Source: Halichoerus grypus
Taxonomy: Eukaryota > Chordata > Mammalia > Carnivora > Phocidae
Direction: 5' to 3'
NCBI RefSeq assembly: GCF_964656455.1
Contig: NC_135724.1
Coordinates: 14,708,919-14,772,918 of the forward strand
Length of the DNA stretch: 64,000 nucleotides
In this document: one piece after another, positions 33,840 to 44,599 of the stretch
Layout: each line of letters starts with the position of its first letter
Numbering within the stretch: position 1 is the stretch's first letter
Notes under the pieces: generated by a model
Told to the model about the DNA's origin: nothing
The model's input: the letters and a program-made list of their open reading frames with translations, nothing else
Databases searched by the model: none
Translations under genes and position numbers: made by a program

Positions 33840-35900
33840 GAGCAATGCCCCTGTCCTCAGGGGCTGTCAGATTTATGTCCCTAGATGAACAATAATTACA
33901 TTAATAACTTTAAGGGCTAATTAGCATTTTATAGTAAACACATTGTTCATCACACTAAGGGGAGGGACGGCTGTATCCTTTCTGTAGAATAATTGCTTTT
34001 CAGAATCAGAGCCCATTTTTCTTACTTCAGCAATACGTGCCACCAGCTGACCAAGAAGTACCTCTGTGCCGATTCTTCCCGAGCTCCAGTCTGATTAATT
34101 CTTACAACGACCATTGCAGAAATTCAAACAGGAAAATAGGAATTAATTTCCCTTTCTACTGTGTGAGCCAAAAAAAAAGCAACGGGTACCTTGTCATCTC
34201 TTCTTCACATCATTTTCCAATGCTTTTCTCCCTTCGTTTTGCTAAAGTATTTATAGGATATGTTCAGTCTGAGACCACACTCCCCCTCTGCCTTCCCCGG
34301 GCTCCGTGCAGTGCAGGAAAGTGCTATGGTACTTCTTTCTTGCAGCAAGTCCTGGGAGCACACTTTGATTTCACTTTCGATTTTGCAAGCTCAAAGCTAA
34401 CTGTGGATAAATTTAAGAAGACTTTTCATCGGAATATTGCCGCTCCTCCCCAGAAGCCCCCTTTTGGAGGCTTTCTCTGCCTGCAGCCACTTTTAGTACT
34501 TCCCTTAACTCAGGGTTGCAGCAACTCCAAATCGACAGTCTTGTCAGAACGAATGATCTAAAATAAACATCCTCTTGTCTGCCTGTATTACTAACCCTGA
34601 CAAGGATGCTTGGCCCCTATCAGCCATGAGCTGAAAGTGCTTAGACGTGCACTGTGCATGATTCAGCAGCAGGTGGAGGGCAGATAGAAGGCCTGCGAAG
34701 GGCTCATGACATTACAATCCAAATGAAATCCTCAGAGGACACCCACCTGCTTTCTCCCTCCTGGCAGCCTTCTTGGTGGTAAGGGTTACCTCATTTAAAC
34801 AAAACCCTTGGAGTCAGTCAACAAATCACCTTAGAACAACCCCACAATGACCATTTTATGTACAAAGACATGAGATGAGGGAGAACATGTAAATCTCAAA
34901 CCCATAGTTTCATAGTCGAGGCTCCCCTCTGATGTTTTCTTTGCTACTCAGAGTGCTCTATAACTTTGATATCTCTGGGATTTATACTGGGAACTATCTA
35001 ACGTACCGACAACTATCCATTAATAATAGACATTCTGTCTCTTTGGACCTCAGGAATATTTTGTAGGTTTTTCTTTCCTCTTATTAAGCTTTATACTGTG
35101 AGCCTGAAGAATAGAAAGAGAACAGTTGCTAAGTTTGTATATTTTAGATCTCAAAACCAGGGAAACCAATGCAATGCTATGAAGGGATTTTTCTCTTAAT
35201 GTTTTAAGGTTTGGTGTCCTATTCTATAAAGCCATTAAAATTCGACATTATGGTTTTCCAAAGAGCCTTAACAAAAATTTTCAGGGAGCGTAGTGATGCT
35301 TCAGAGCTGCTGAAATTATATGTGCCTAGCACAAATTAAGTAGAAATTGCTTGATTATTAGGCTTATCTGATCAATTAAAATAGCCAATTGGAATAAGAG
35401 AAATCCACTTTTGTGCCCTAATTATCTGAACTGATTGTGTGTGTCACACTGTCTGAGTCATTATCATTTTTATACATCATTTCAAGAGATACAGACAGCC
35501 TAAGAGCTTGCAAATTAGGTTTTTTGTAAAGAAAAAAAAAACTAATTGTGGATGTTATTCTTAAATTTTCATTTTATATCATATTTATCTAGGCATCCAA
35601 GAAAGTCTTTAATACTATGGGAAAACTACTGAGGCGGAGAAAAAAAGGCCACCTTCCAAATTTATCACAAGATTTTCTTAAATTGCTACATGTTCTCTCT
35701 TAGACTGACTATTTGCAGTATATATTCTATTCCTGGTAAGTAGCCCTGAATGTCTCATATTAATTCTGCCTGGAATGTGGTGGTTTCCTTAAAATACATC
35801 CCAAGTCACACCTAAGCTCAAGTGCCAAATGCCAGGCCTTTAGAAATTAAAACAACAACACAGAACTCTTTTCCTCACCATCCACCTGATTATTTTGGTC
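33840..35900. other. Repeat-poor 2 kb with homeodomain-type AT motifs
   Basis: No transposon is recognised over about 2 kb. AT-rich words such as GGGCTAATTAGCATTTTATA (33910s), GATCAATTAAAATAGCC and GTGCCCTAATTATCTGAACT (35370-35430) are typical of conserved developmental enhancers. A 174-codon frame (34037-34561, +) lies in the middle, described separately. Conservation cannot be judged from one genome. Confidence 0.4.
34037..34561 (+). other. 174-codon open frame, unknown
   Basis: This is the longest frame that does not lie in a recognised repeat. It begins MPPADQEVPLCR and ends STVLSERMI. A pyrimidine tract with TTCTTTCTTGCAG ends at 34345, like a splice acceptor inside the frame. The stop TAA at 34559-34561 overlaps an AATAAA signal at 34562-34567. 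No domain or family is recognised. A frame of this length can arise by chance in 64 kb, so it may be non-coding. Confidence 0.2.
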
Positions 35901-35934
35901 ATACTTGACCTAATTCAGAGCTTTTACTAAAGAG

Positions 35935-36400
35935 AATAAGGACATTCATCAGCCTTGATGGTTAACCTGATGTGTTAACTTGACTGGGCTACAAGGTGTC
36001 CAGATATATGGTTAAACAGTGTTCTGGGTGTGTCTGTGAAGGTGTTTCTGGTTGAGATTAACATTTGAATCAGTAGACTGAGTAAAGCAAATTACTCTTC
36101 CCAGTGTGGGTTGGCATCCAATCCACCAAGGGCCTGAACACAACAAAAAGGCTGAGTAAAGAAGAGTTCACTCTCTTTGCCTGACTGCCTCTGAGCTGGA
36201 ACATTGGTTTTCTCCTGCCTTCAGGAACTTGGACTAGGATTTATACCATTGGTTTTCCTGGGTCTCCAGTTTGCCAAGTGCAGACCTTGGGACTTATACA
36301 GCCTCCATAATCATATAAGCCAACTTCTTATAATATGTACACATACCCTGTTGGTTCATTTTCTCTGGAGAACTGTGTCTACTATATCAGCTAACCAAAG
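35935..36400 (+). mobile_element. Old interspersed repeat (LTR-like), family not named
   Basis: CTTGATGGTTAACCTGATGT, GTTAACTTGACTGGGCTACA, GGTGTGTCTGTGAAGGTGTT-type words, TTTGAATCAGTAGACTGAGT, CAATCCACCAAGGGCCTGAA, and CATTTTCTCTGGAGAACTGT at the end form a well-known mammalian interspersed repeat. I cannot name the family safely and saw no target-site duplication. Confidence 0.6.
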
Positions 36401-36804
36401 TCAACATAATTTTGAAAATGAAGCTATTTCATCATCCTATTGTGTTAAGATTTAATTTTTAATACTCATAGAAATACTTAATCTGTTCTTGGTAGAATGA
36501 ACCAATAGTGAGCAAACTGCTGTTTAGCATTTTAGTGTTTTCTGATGTAATAGAGCCCCGTTGACCCTTGGGGATCTGCAGGGAAGGCAGGGACATCAAA
36601 TATGTGCAGGTTTCTGAGGTGAAGAGTAACATAGATCCAATATATAATTTCATCCCCCAAGATTTAGACCCGTAGACTAAAACCAGATAAATGGCAATAC
36701 TGGGGAATCCGAAGTAAAGGGCTCAAATAAGCACCTGCTGGTTATCTCTCAGTGTTGTTCTTCCCTTGTTCCATTGTAATAGAGTTTATCTGTGTACATA
36801 ATTG

Positions 36805-37185
36805 CCCTGTTAGAGATTGCATTTCCCAGACTCCCTTGCAGCTGGATGTGGCTACGAGACTCCGTTCTCTCCAGTGAAATGAAAATAAGGGTGCCAAGTG
36901 CAGCTTCTGCAAGTGATTGTCTAGAAGGAAATTACTTGTTCCCGACTTCCTTTTCCCACTTTTCCCTGTGAGAGCCATAGATTGGAAAAGGGATGTGGGG
37001 GGAACTCAACTTTGACTATGTCAAGTCTAAGGATTCCAAGTTGGAAGGAATGCCAGTCTGTGAATGGCCTCATGGAGCAGTGCTGCCTCATGTTCTATAT
37101 AGAAGAGAAATAAACTTCTAGCCTGTATTTCTGTTGTTGTTATATCAGCTTAGCTTTTACTCAGCCTTGCTAATACAGCTTACTG
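36805..37185 (+). mobile_element. Old interspersed repeat (L1M- or LTR-like)
   Basis: TTGCATTTCCCAGACTCCCT, TGCAGCTGGATGTGGCTACG, GAGACTCCGTTCTCTCCAGT at the left and AGAGAAATAAACTTCTAGCC with CTTGCTAATACAG at the right are the two ends of a common old mammalian repeat. Similar wording recurs at 56140-56565 and 62755-63070. Confidence 0.6.
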
Positions 37186-38560
37186 TCCTTCTTAATGAAA
37201 CCTTAGCAGAATCTCTAGGTTTACCTGATACTTCTCCTCTATAAATAACTTAACTCCATGCCTGCATTCACAGCTATTCCTCACCACTGTTGCCCTGATT
37301 GCTGATCTTTTGGGGGCTGTTAATACCCTGAAGTAGCTCATATATTATACAGAAAACCTTGTGAGTAAGCGAAAGCTACACCTCCAAAGAGACATGTTTA
37401 TATACTAAACTTATTTTACTCATAAAGAAACTGTCTGCAAAATGTGAAGTTGAAGGCTTAAGGTTTTTAGCATATTTATTTTCTCATTCTCCTCTGTCTC
37501 TGTCTCTTACACGCGCACACACACACACACACACACACAGTATGTATTTTAATAATAATGAATTAGAACAGCTAATCACAAATTCAATAAGGGGCAACAT
37601 CTTTTTTTAAAGGAAAGGTCAGATTGGAAAACTTAAGTTTTCAAGAGAATCAGCACCTAAGAAGCTATGCATTTGTGTTTCATATTAATGCTAGAAATCT
37701 TTATCTTAGATAATGCTAAAAATACAACTGGTAGTTTGACAGAAAGTGACTTTCGGATGGAAAAATAATGGAAAAAAAATAATACGGATGAGGGTAGTTT
37801 ATATCCAAATGTACACCAGAACCCATACAAATGTATATGGAAAAATTCAGCGTAGCTATACAGCCTTGATTCTTTTTCTTTAGAAAGTAATTGGTTGTTT
37901 TTTGTAAAAATGCTGCCTATAGAAAGTTGAGTACTCTTGCCTTGTATCTTTTATACATTTGATAGGAAAATCAGGATAAGGATCCAACTGCTATGTGTAG
38001 GTAGATCTGTGCATTCCTTTGACCTGTGAACAGGATCTGCTGGAATTGATTTGGAGGTGAGTTGATTTCACACCTCATGATTGGCCCACACAGAATCTTG
38101 GTGGCCCAACTCTATTTTAGGGATGGAGAGCACATGTCATTGTGCTATTATTAAACTCCTTTTAAAAATATTTGCAAGCCAGAGCTGTATTCAGAAACTT
38201 CATTATATTAAAAATATATTCTGTCAATGGGGTAACAGTTGGTATCAGATCAAAATATGTTTATGTGCTTTTGTGATCAAATGAATCATATTTTCAGCAG
38301 ATACTTTTCTTAAGTCAATAGGTAACTCTTTCCTATTTCCTCTGGATCTGATTTAAGACTAGACTGCTTCCCCGTTGAAAAAAGAGAGGTGACAGAGTTA
38401 CAGAAAGTATTTATTGGTTTATGACCAATTTATATATTACTTGATTTATATATATATTTATAAATATTTGTTAATAAATTATGCACTATATATCCTACAC
38501 TATGGGTTTAGTCATTCTCAACTAATCTAATGTTTTTGTTGTCCTTATAAAGGCTTACAT
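37186..38560. other. Unassigned AT-rich stretch
   Basis: No repeat family or gene is recognised except the (CA)n at 37510-37540. AT-rich TATATAT runs occur at 38428-38490. Confidence 0.35.
37510..37540. repeat. (CA)n microsatellite
   Basis: An uninterrupted AC run of about 25 bases after ACGCGCACAC, ending CACAGTATG. Confidence 0.95.
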
Positions 38561-38575
38561 TAAGATAACCTCTTT

Positions 38576-38771
38576 TTTTTTTTTTAAAGATTTATTTATT
38601 TGACAGAGAGAGACACAGCGAGAGAGGGAACATAAGCAGAGGGAATGGGAGAGGGAGAAGCAGGTTTCCCGCCGAACAGGGAGCCTGATGTGGGGCTCGA
38701 TCCCAGGACCCTGGGATCATGACCTGAGCCGAAGGCAGACGCTTAACGACTGAGCCACCCAAGCGCCCCAG
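38576..38771 (-). mobile_element. CAN SINE, antisense, with perfect TSD
   Basis: T-run, AAAGATTTATTTATTTGACA, CACAGCGAGAGAGGGAACAT, AGGTTTCCCGCCGAACAGGG, GATGTGGGGCTCGATCCCAG and reversed head GAGCCACCCAAGCGCCCC. A perfect 12-bp duplication GATAACCTCTTT (38564-38575 and 38772-38783) brackets it. Many CpG sites persist, so the copy is young. Same subtype as 43758-43957. Confidence 0.97.
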
Positions 38772-38784
38772 GATAACCTCTTTA

Positions 38785-40740
38785 TTATTGCTGAAGACAC
38801 CAAAAATTGAGTGGACAAAACTGATAAATAGTAAAATAAGATGGATTATTTTATTAATAATAACAACAATAAGACCAGAGTGGATAAACCAAGAAAGGAA
38901 AACCCTCTACAAAATGCATAAAACCTATGTCTTTCACCTGTGTTTGCTTGGTGTAGACAGGTCCCTACTGACCTACTCCTGAAACTGGGAGGGCATAGTC
39001 AAACCTTCAGTAGATAACTGGAAGCCCCAATCTTCAAGTCCAGGAGAATCTAAAAACTCTGAAAGTATTTAGAAATGGTTTAAACAGAAAATTTTTCATG
39101 AGTTTAAAAAAGGGTAGGTAGATAATTTTGTGTAAAATGCTAATTGATCTCTTAGTGTTTTGAAAAACAGACACAAGCAGAATATAAAAATATTCCTCTC
39201 CAAAGAGGTGTTCAATTTTTTGAAATTCTAATATATACCAGTGTGCTTCTATATACCTTTTTGAAAAGAGTAATATTTTTGGTTACAGTTTCAAACTAAA
39301 ACCTAAAGTTTTACGGTTTTGTTTTTTAGATTGAAAAATTACCTTTTAAGGACTTATGGGAATTTCTCCCCATTTGGAACAGACCATCCTCTTATTCTTG
39401 GAGGAATATATAATATACAGTTGTGGAATATTCCACTATGGTGGATATTATTAGTTATGCAGATATAAAGCACAATCCAACCCTTTACTCTCAGGATGTG
39501 TTGACAGTGAGGCAATTCAATAAAAATGCTTTACACTGAATTGTTAAGAGTTGTGTTAAATAGTGGAGGTTTGCTGTATTATTTAGGCTTTTATGGAGTA
39601 TAGTTGGTGAACACCCTCCTTCCCAACACACACATTCTAAATTTAAATACAGATCCTCTGTGCTTGAAAATTATGATTTGATCTAGATAGGATTTCAAGT
39701 TAAGATAGGACTCAGAGAGAAAGACACATCTGATTTTCTTGTCACTTCATCTTAGAGAAAAGATTATGGCAGAGAGCAGAAGACAATTCAGAATTTTTGG
39801 GAAAACTGTACTGACAGACTTGGACTTTTATTGTCTGGGCCTTGGTGCCAAATCAGTCCCCAGTCTTTGAGGACATGGTTTCCCTTGAGAAGAAGGGATG
39901 TCTGGGCGAAAGGTTAATGTCCTCAGACTTGGAATAAGACAGAAAGTGGACCTTGGATTGAGAAGGGCAACTTCCTTCACATCTGATGGGGGCTCATTTG
40001 GTCCCAGATACCAAGGCGAAGAGGTGGGTGGTGACTTCTTAGAAATGGGTGGTTCTGGTCCTAGCAGGTTTGGGGCCCCAGGCTTTAAAAGCAGCCACTT
40101 TAGTAGAGTTGTCAATTATGTTTTGTGTTATACTTTCTTCCGTCATCCCTAAGCCTTTATTAAAGGCTTGGTTTCATACGTACTGCAGGGAATCAGGGTC
40201 TGTCCCACGTTTTGGAAAGAGCAGCCAAGAGAAGAGCAGTCAATAGCTCAGTCATGGTGGCGGCAGTTGCCATGGAGGGCACATCTGGTCAGCAGGATGG
40301 CTCTCCTTGGGGTGGAACGGAAGTCCCCATGGAATGTACTAGGGAGCTCTGAAATTAAGGCAGCAGCCTGAGAAATGGTAGGAGAATCTGATGGGGGCAG
40401 ATTTCTGGCAGTTGGGTAAAGGAATCTCATGCAGTAGTAATTAGATCTAAAGTAAATATGATCTGCTGGAGTCAGGGATAGGTGGGTTTTATGTACAGTA
40501 AAAGTCATTCCTATTAGAGGAAATTAAAAAAACAAAACAAAAATACCCCCAAAAACCCCCAAAGCAGAAGAGTTAGACAAACTGAATTGGGGCAGGACAA
40601 GAGAAGAAAAGACAAAGTAAAATCCTGCCTTTGAATGACATTGCATCAATGAAGAGGGATGGACGTAGATTTGCTCGTGGGATCATCACAGACAGGGCTG
40701 AGAATGTGTAATTTGATGTATTGGGGGATGCTGCAGTGTA
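38785..40740. other. Unassigned stretch, no gene recognised
   Basis: No transposon is recognised up to the hAT-like element. Short frames between 39828 and 40508 overlap on both strands and show no domain. CpG content is ordinary. Confidence 0.35.
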
Positions 40741-40743
40741 AAC

Positions 40744-41525
40744 CAAGGGTTGGCCCACTTTTTCTATAAAAGGTCAGATACTTGGGGACTTCAGGCTTTG
40801 TAGGCTGGCCAGTGTACCACGGCTTCTCAGCTCTGTGGTCGGGGCATAGAAGCAGCCCTAGACGAGCCATCAGTGAATGAATGTAGCCGTGTGCCCATCA
40901 AACTCTATTTATGGACACTGAAATTCGAATTTCCTATAATTTTTAATGTCTCAGATGTATTCCTTTGATTTTTTTCCCAACCCTTTAAAAATGTAAAAAT
41001 AATTCTTAAGCTGCAGGCTATATAAAAAATAAGCAGTGGAAATCAGTCAGAGAAAGACAAATACCATATGATTTCCCTCATATGTGGAATTTAAGAAACA
41101 AAACAGATGAGCAAAAGGAAAAACAGAAAGAGAGAGACAAGCCAAGAAACAGACTTGTAACTACAGAGAACACACTGATGGTCACCAGAGGAGAGATGGA
41201 TGGGGGGTGGGGGAAATAGGGAAGGGGGATTCAGGAGGGCACTTGTCATGATGAGCACCAGGTGATGTATGGAAGTGTTGAATCACTATATCGTACACCT
41301 GAAACTAATATAACACTCAACTATATTGGAATTAAAATTTAAAAAATGATAAAATAAAAACCATAAAATTACTGTAATTTTACATATGATTGCTGATGGA
41401 CAAAATGTTTAATCTTCAAACCTTAGGATGAGAAGACTTAGAGTAAAACTTTGATTTTAATAAAATAAAGTATTATATACAAGTATAAAAAAAATAAGCA
41501 GTGGGCCATAGTTTGCTAACTTCTG
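40744..41525. mobile_element. hAT-Charlie-type DNA transposon, split by L1
   Basis: Left end CAAGGGTTGGCCCACTTTTT and right end GCCATAGTTTGCTAACTTCT are inverted copies of the familiar GGTTGGCAAAC terminus. Between them are GGCTTTGTAGGCTGGCCAG, GAAGCAGCCCTAGACGAGCC and AACTCTATTTATGGACACTG. The element is cut at 41039/41489 by a younger L1. Removing the insert and one target copy leaves about 330 bp of transposon. Non-autonomous, no transposase. Confidence 0.75.
41040..41488 (+). mobile_element. 5'-truncated carnivore L1 with 3' transduction
   Basis: Only the L1 3' UTR is present (from 41040): ATACCATATGATTTCCCTCA, AGAGGAGAGATGG, CACCAGGTGATGTATGGAAG, CACTATATCGTACACCTGAA and an A-rich end at about 41335-41360. 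Some 124 bp of sequence unlike L1 follow (41361-41484), with AATAAAATAAA at 41459-41469 and then the final A-run. A 16-bp duplication AAAAAATAAGCAGTGG (41024-41039 and 41489-41504) brackets the whole unit. The read-through transcript was thus copied to this site. Confidence 0.92.
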
Positions 41526-43740
41526 GCCCCAATTAGAGGTGCTTGATGGGGCAGATACTGTCCCTGAGGGAGCATTTGGGAAACTTTGGGAGGCATTGTT
41601 TTCTAGTTGAAGTCTTTCTAGAGCATTTACATATTTAAATATATGCTATTTTATTATAAAATATTTTTCTTTTACTAATAAGGCATTAGAGATGAGTTGA
41701 ACATTTGAATGGATCAGAACATGCAGAAAATGTTTTAGCATGAGTATTCTGTGCAACAAAGCAAAACAAAACCTAGGACACTGAAGTTATGCGGAAAAGA
41801 GATCCTGAGAAATTTCTGGGGAGCTAGGAGAGACAAATGAAAATTAATAGTATAGTACCCATTATTTTAAATTTTAAAACGAGTGAAGCATCTTTGTTAA
41901 TTATCTTTATTTAGTGTGCACTGTACACACGTATTCAGACACACACACATAAATATCCAGTGAATGAAAGCATAAGGACTTCTATAGATTCTTTCCTGAC
42001 TTCCAGCCTCATCTTTTCTACAGTGATAGTTTTTCAACTTGCAATTTTACTCCCACAGGGATTTTTAAGAACATGACCTTCAAGTATGAGGAGGAAATGA
42101 CTGGGATTGAAATATTGTTCTTGAAGTCAGTACATTTCTGAGTAACCAAGCTGTTTACAGGTAGCATTCCTCTACTGGAATCATCTAGAAGACATGCTGA
42201 CTTGCAGTAGTGTGTATTTCTGTGCTGTAATGAAAGAAGGGAGACCATTTGGAAAATGTAAGGCCAATAATCATGTTTGTCACAAATTTAGCTGTAGGAT
42301 ATAAAAAGTCATTGCTTTCTAGCTCCTAATGAGCTATTTTCTTTTGGTCATTTATTAGCCTTCCCTGAGACTAAGCCCTCTGGGCAGCTGTCAATCATTA
42401 TTGTGTAATGACACATAGGGCATGGGTATTTTTGGAAAGAAAATACCTCATTTTTCTCTTTAGTTCTGTTGAAAAGAAGTTTTTTCTCCTTATATCCAAG
42501 CAAATGTATAATTTATATCCATGCATATAAATGGATTACAAAATATGTGTGACCTCATTTCCTTGAGTCTGGCCTCCTCAATTTAGTAATGTCATGTTCC
42601 AATAATATGGATAGCACTCCCGAAGAAGGTGTAGTGATTCACTATACAACACCTGTAACAAGACAGACACCATTTCGTTATCACCAGTTAATTTTTTTTC
42701 AGTAGGAAACAGAAACCAAAAACAAGCCAACCAGCACTAATGAAGAAATATTGCCCCACTGCTCCTTCTCATTGGTTACAATGGAAAGCATTTTGATTAA
42801 TGAGAAGTGCACAAATACAACAGGTTAATTGCAGGTTACTAATTCCCATATTTTTTCAAAGTTAGGAAACACAAAACAAGGAAATATGATCTCTCTCTCT
42901 TTTTTTTGGATCTCTCTTTTTAATGAATATTTCTTGCTCTTAAAATTCATTCTTAATTCAGAAGATCATTTTGGAGGTCATGACCCTATCAATAAAGAGT
43001 TGTATTAAAAGGATACTTTTGTTTTTCAGTAGATTTTGCTATCCATCAATAATTATTGCTCGAGCTACCTGCTTCATCTAATTTTTTTCTAGCTGGAGAA
43101 AAATTCCACTGTTATTTTAAAAGAATATCCTGATTATTGTTTTCAAGTTAAAAATTGCTCTTTTGTTTGAATCCAAACCCCAAAGTAGGTACTATTATTA
43201 TTATTATTATTATTATTATCATTATTATTAAGTAGATACACTGTTGGGGCAGCCAATATTGCAAAGAAAAATTTAATACTGGAAAAGTACTATTGTGATC
43301 ATATAACATCAGTTATGAAAACTATCCTACATTCAGTAGGTATTTGACTTACCTGGACCCAAAGCATAGATGTACCTACTCTTAAACGATTAGAATTACT
43401 AAATCAGTGACACCCGAAATCTCATTTAGAAGAGAATATGCCAGGCAGCAAGCATCCCATCAACCTTAGAGCATCCTTGTGACAACAATGCTGTGCTCAG
43501 GATGAGAGCTTGTGTAATTTTATTGCCTTAACACAAAGGGCTTACTAAAGAAATCAAATGGACAGAACAACAGAACAAGCACCCCATAAAGTTCTAACTG
43601 TCCTGATGAGAACAGAAATCCTTAGTTATAAAAATTCACAATTAAGTGTCAACTCTTGGAAATGAAAATTTAAACATAGGATTTATATCCCTTTTAAAAT
43701 ATATTACTTAAAACTACTAGGCTCAGCCCATAACCATTAA
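41526..43740. other. Repeat-poor stretch, candidate regulatory DNA
   Basis: No transposon is recognised except the (ATT)n at 43192-43230. The segment 42290-42470 has GAGCTATTTTCTTTTGG, GGCAGCTGTCAATCATTATT and GTGTAATGACACATAGGG, words of the kind seen in conserved enhancers. The same is true of 42770-42860 (TTTTGATTAATGAGAAG, CAGGTTAATTGCAGG). A coding role is not indicated. Confidence 0.35.
43192..43230. repeat. (ATT)n microsatellite
   Basis: About twelve TTA units with a single ATC interruption at 43220. Confidence 0.95.
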
Positions 43741-43757
43741 CATATGAGCTGGATATT

Positions 43758-43957
43758 GTTTTTTAAAGATTTTATTTATTTATTTGAGAGAGAGAGACAC
43801 AGTGAGAGAGGGAACACAAGCAGGGGGAGTGGGAGAGGGAGAAGCAGGCTTCCCACCAAGCAGGGAGCCCGATGCGGGGCTTGATCCCAGGACCCTGGGA
43901 TCATGACCTGAGCCAAAGGCAGACGCTTAATGACTGAGCCACCCAGGAGGAGCCCCA
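43758..43957 (-). mobile_element. CAN SINE, antisense, with perfect TSD
   Basis: T-run, AAAGATTTTATTTATTTATT, ACACAAGCAGGGGGAGTGGG, CTTCCCACCAAGCAGGGAGC, GATCCCAGGACCCTGGGATC, CGCTTAATGACTGAGCCACC. The outer end reads AGGAGGAGCCCC instead of GGCGCCCC. A perfect 12-bp duplication GAGCTGGATATT (43746-43757 and 43958-43969) brackets it. Confidence 0.97.
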
Positions 43958-44171
43958 GAGCTGGATATTTTTTTTTAAAGAGAATACTTAACTTGAATAT
44001 ATATAATATGTAGAGTTATATACTCCTATTAAAAGTATATCCTGTAACTAAAGAGATTAGAAATCCATATAGGATATTTACTTTGCATGGAGCAGAACAT
44101 GAATTTTGCAAGTGAGACAAACCTGAGTTCAAATTCCAGTTCTGCCCTACAAGTTGTTTGAGTTTGGATAA

Positions 44172-44321
44172 ATCATATAACTTCTTTGAGCCTGTTTCCA
44201 CATTTTATTTATTTATTTATTTTTAAATTTATATTTATTTATTTAGATCATATAACTTCTCTGAGCCTGTTTCCACATTTTATTTATTTTTTAAATTTTT
44301 ATTTTATTTATTTATTTATTT
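44172..44321. repeat. 75-bp tandem duplication (MIR flank plus SINE tail)
   Basis: ATCATATAACTTCTTTGAGC at 44172 recurs at 44247 as ATCATATAACTTCTCTGAGC, followed in both by CTGTTTCCACATTTTATTTA and a T/A-rich tail. Because each copy holds both the MIR target and the reversed SINE tail, the duplication happened after the SINE inserted. Confidence 0.85.
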
Positions 44322-44480
44322 ATTTAGCGAGCATGAGTGGGGGGAGGGGCAGAAGGAGAGGGAGAGAGAATCTCAAGCAGACTCCGCTCCGTGCTCAGTC
44401 GAGCTCAATCTCATGACCCTGAGATCATGACCCGGGCTAAAATCAAGAGTCAGGCGTTTAACTGAGCCACCCAGGTGCCC
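44282..44480 (-). mobile_element. CAN SINE, antisense, in a MIR
   Basis: Reversed tail ATTTATTTATTTATTTATTT, GAGGGGCAGAAGGAGAGGGA, CTCAATCTCATGACCCTGAG, AACTGAGCCACCCAGGTGCC. The target-site duplication CTGTTTCCACATTTTA is seen at about 44267-44282 and again at 44481-44496, and a third copy upstream belongs to the 75-bp tandem duplication. Confidence 0.93.
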
Positions 44481-44599
44481 CTGTTTCCACATTTTAAAAT
44501 ACTACCTACCTATCTTGTAGTGCTGTTAGTTGAAATGTATATCTATGTCATGCACAGTAAACCTATATAGTAAGTTGTACTGCTGCTTTTTCTCTTGCT

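Larger units (their letters stand above)
44095..44580 (+). repeat. MIR SINE, sense, split by CAN SINE
   Basis: GTGAGACAAACCTGAGTTCA, AATTCCAGTTCTGCCCTACA, TTTGGATAAATCATATAACT and TCTTTGAGCCTGTTTCCACA are the MIR head and core in sense order, and TAGTGCTGTTAGTTGAAATG follows after the interruption. The MIR is thus cut by a CAN SINE and a 75-bp duplication. Confidence 0.82.
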
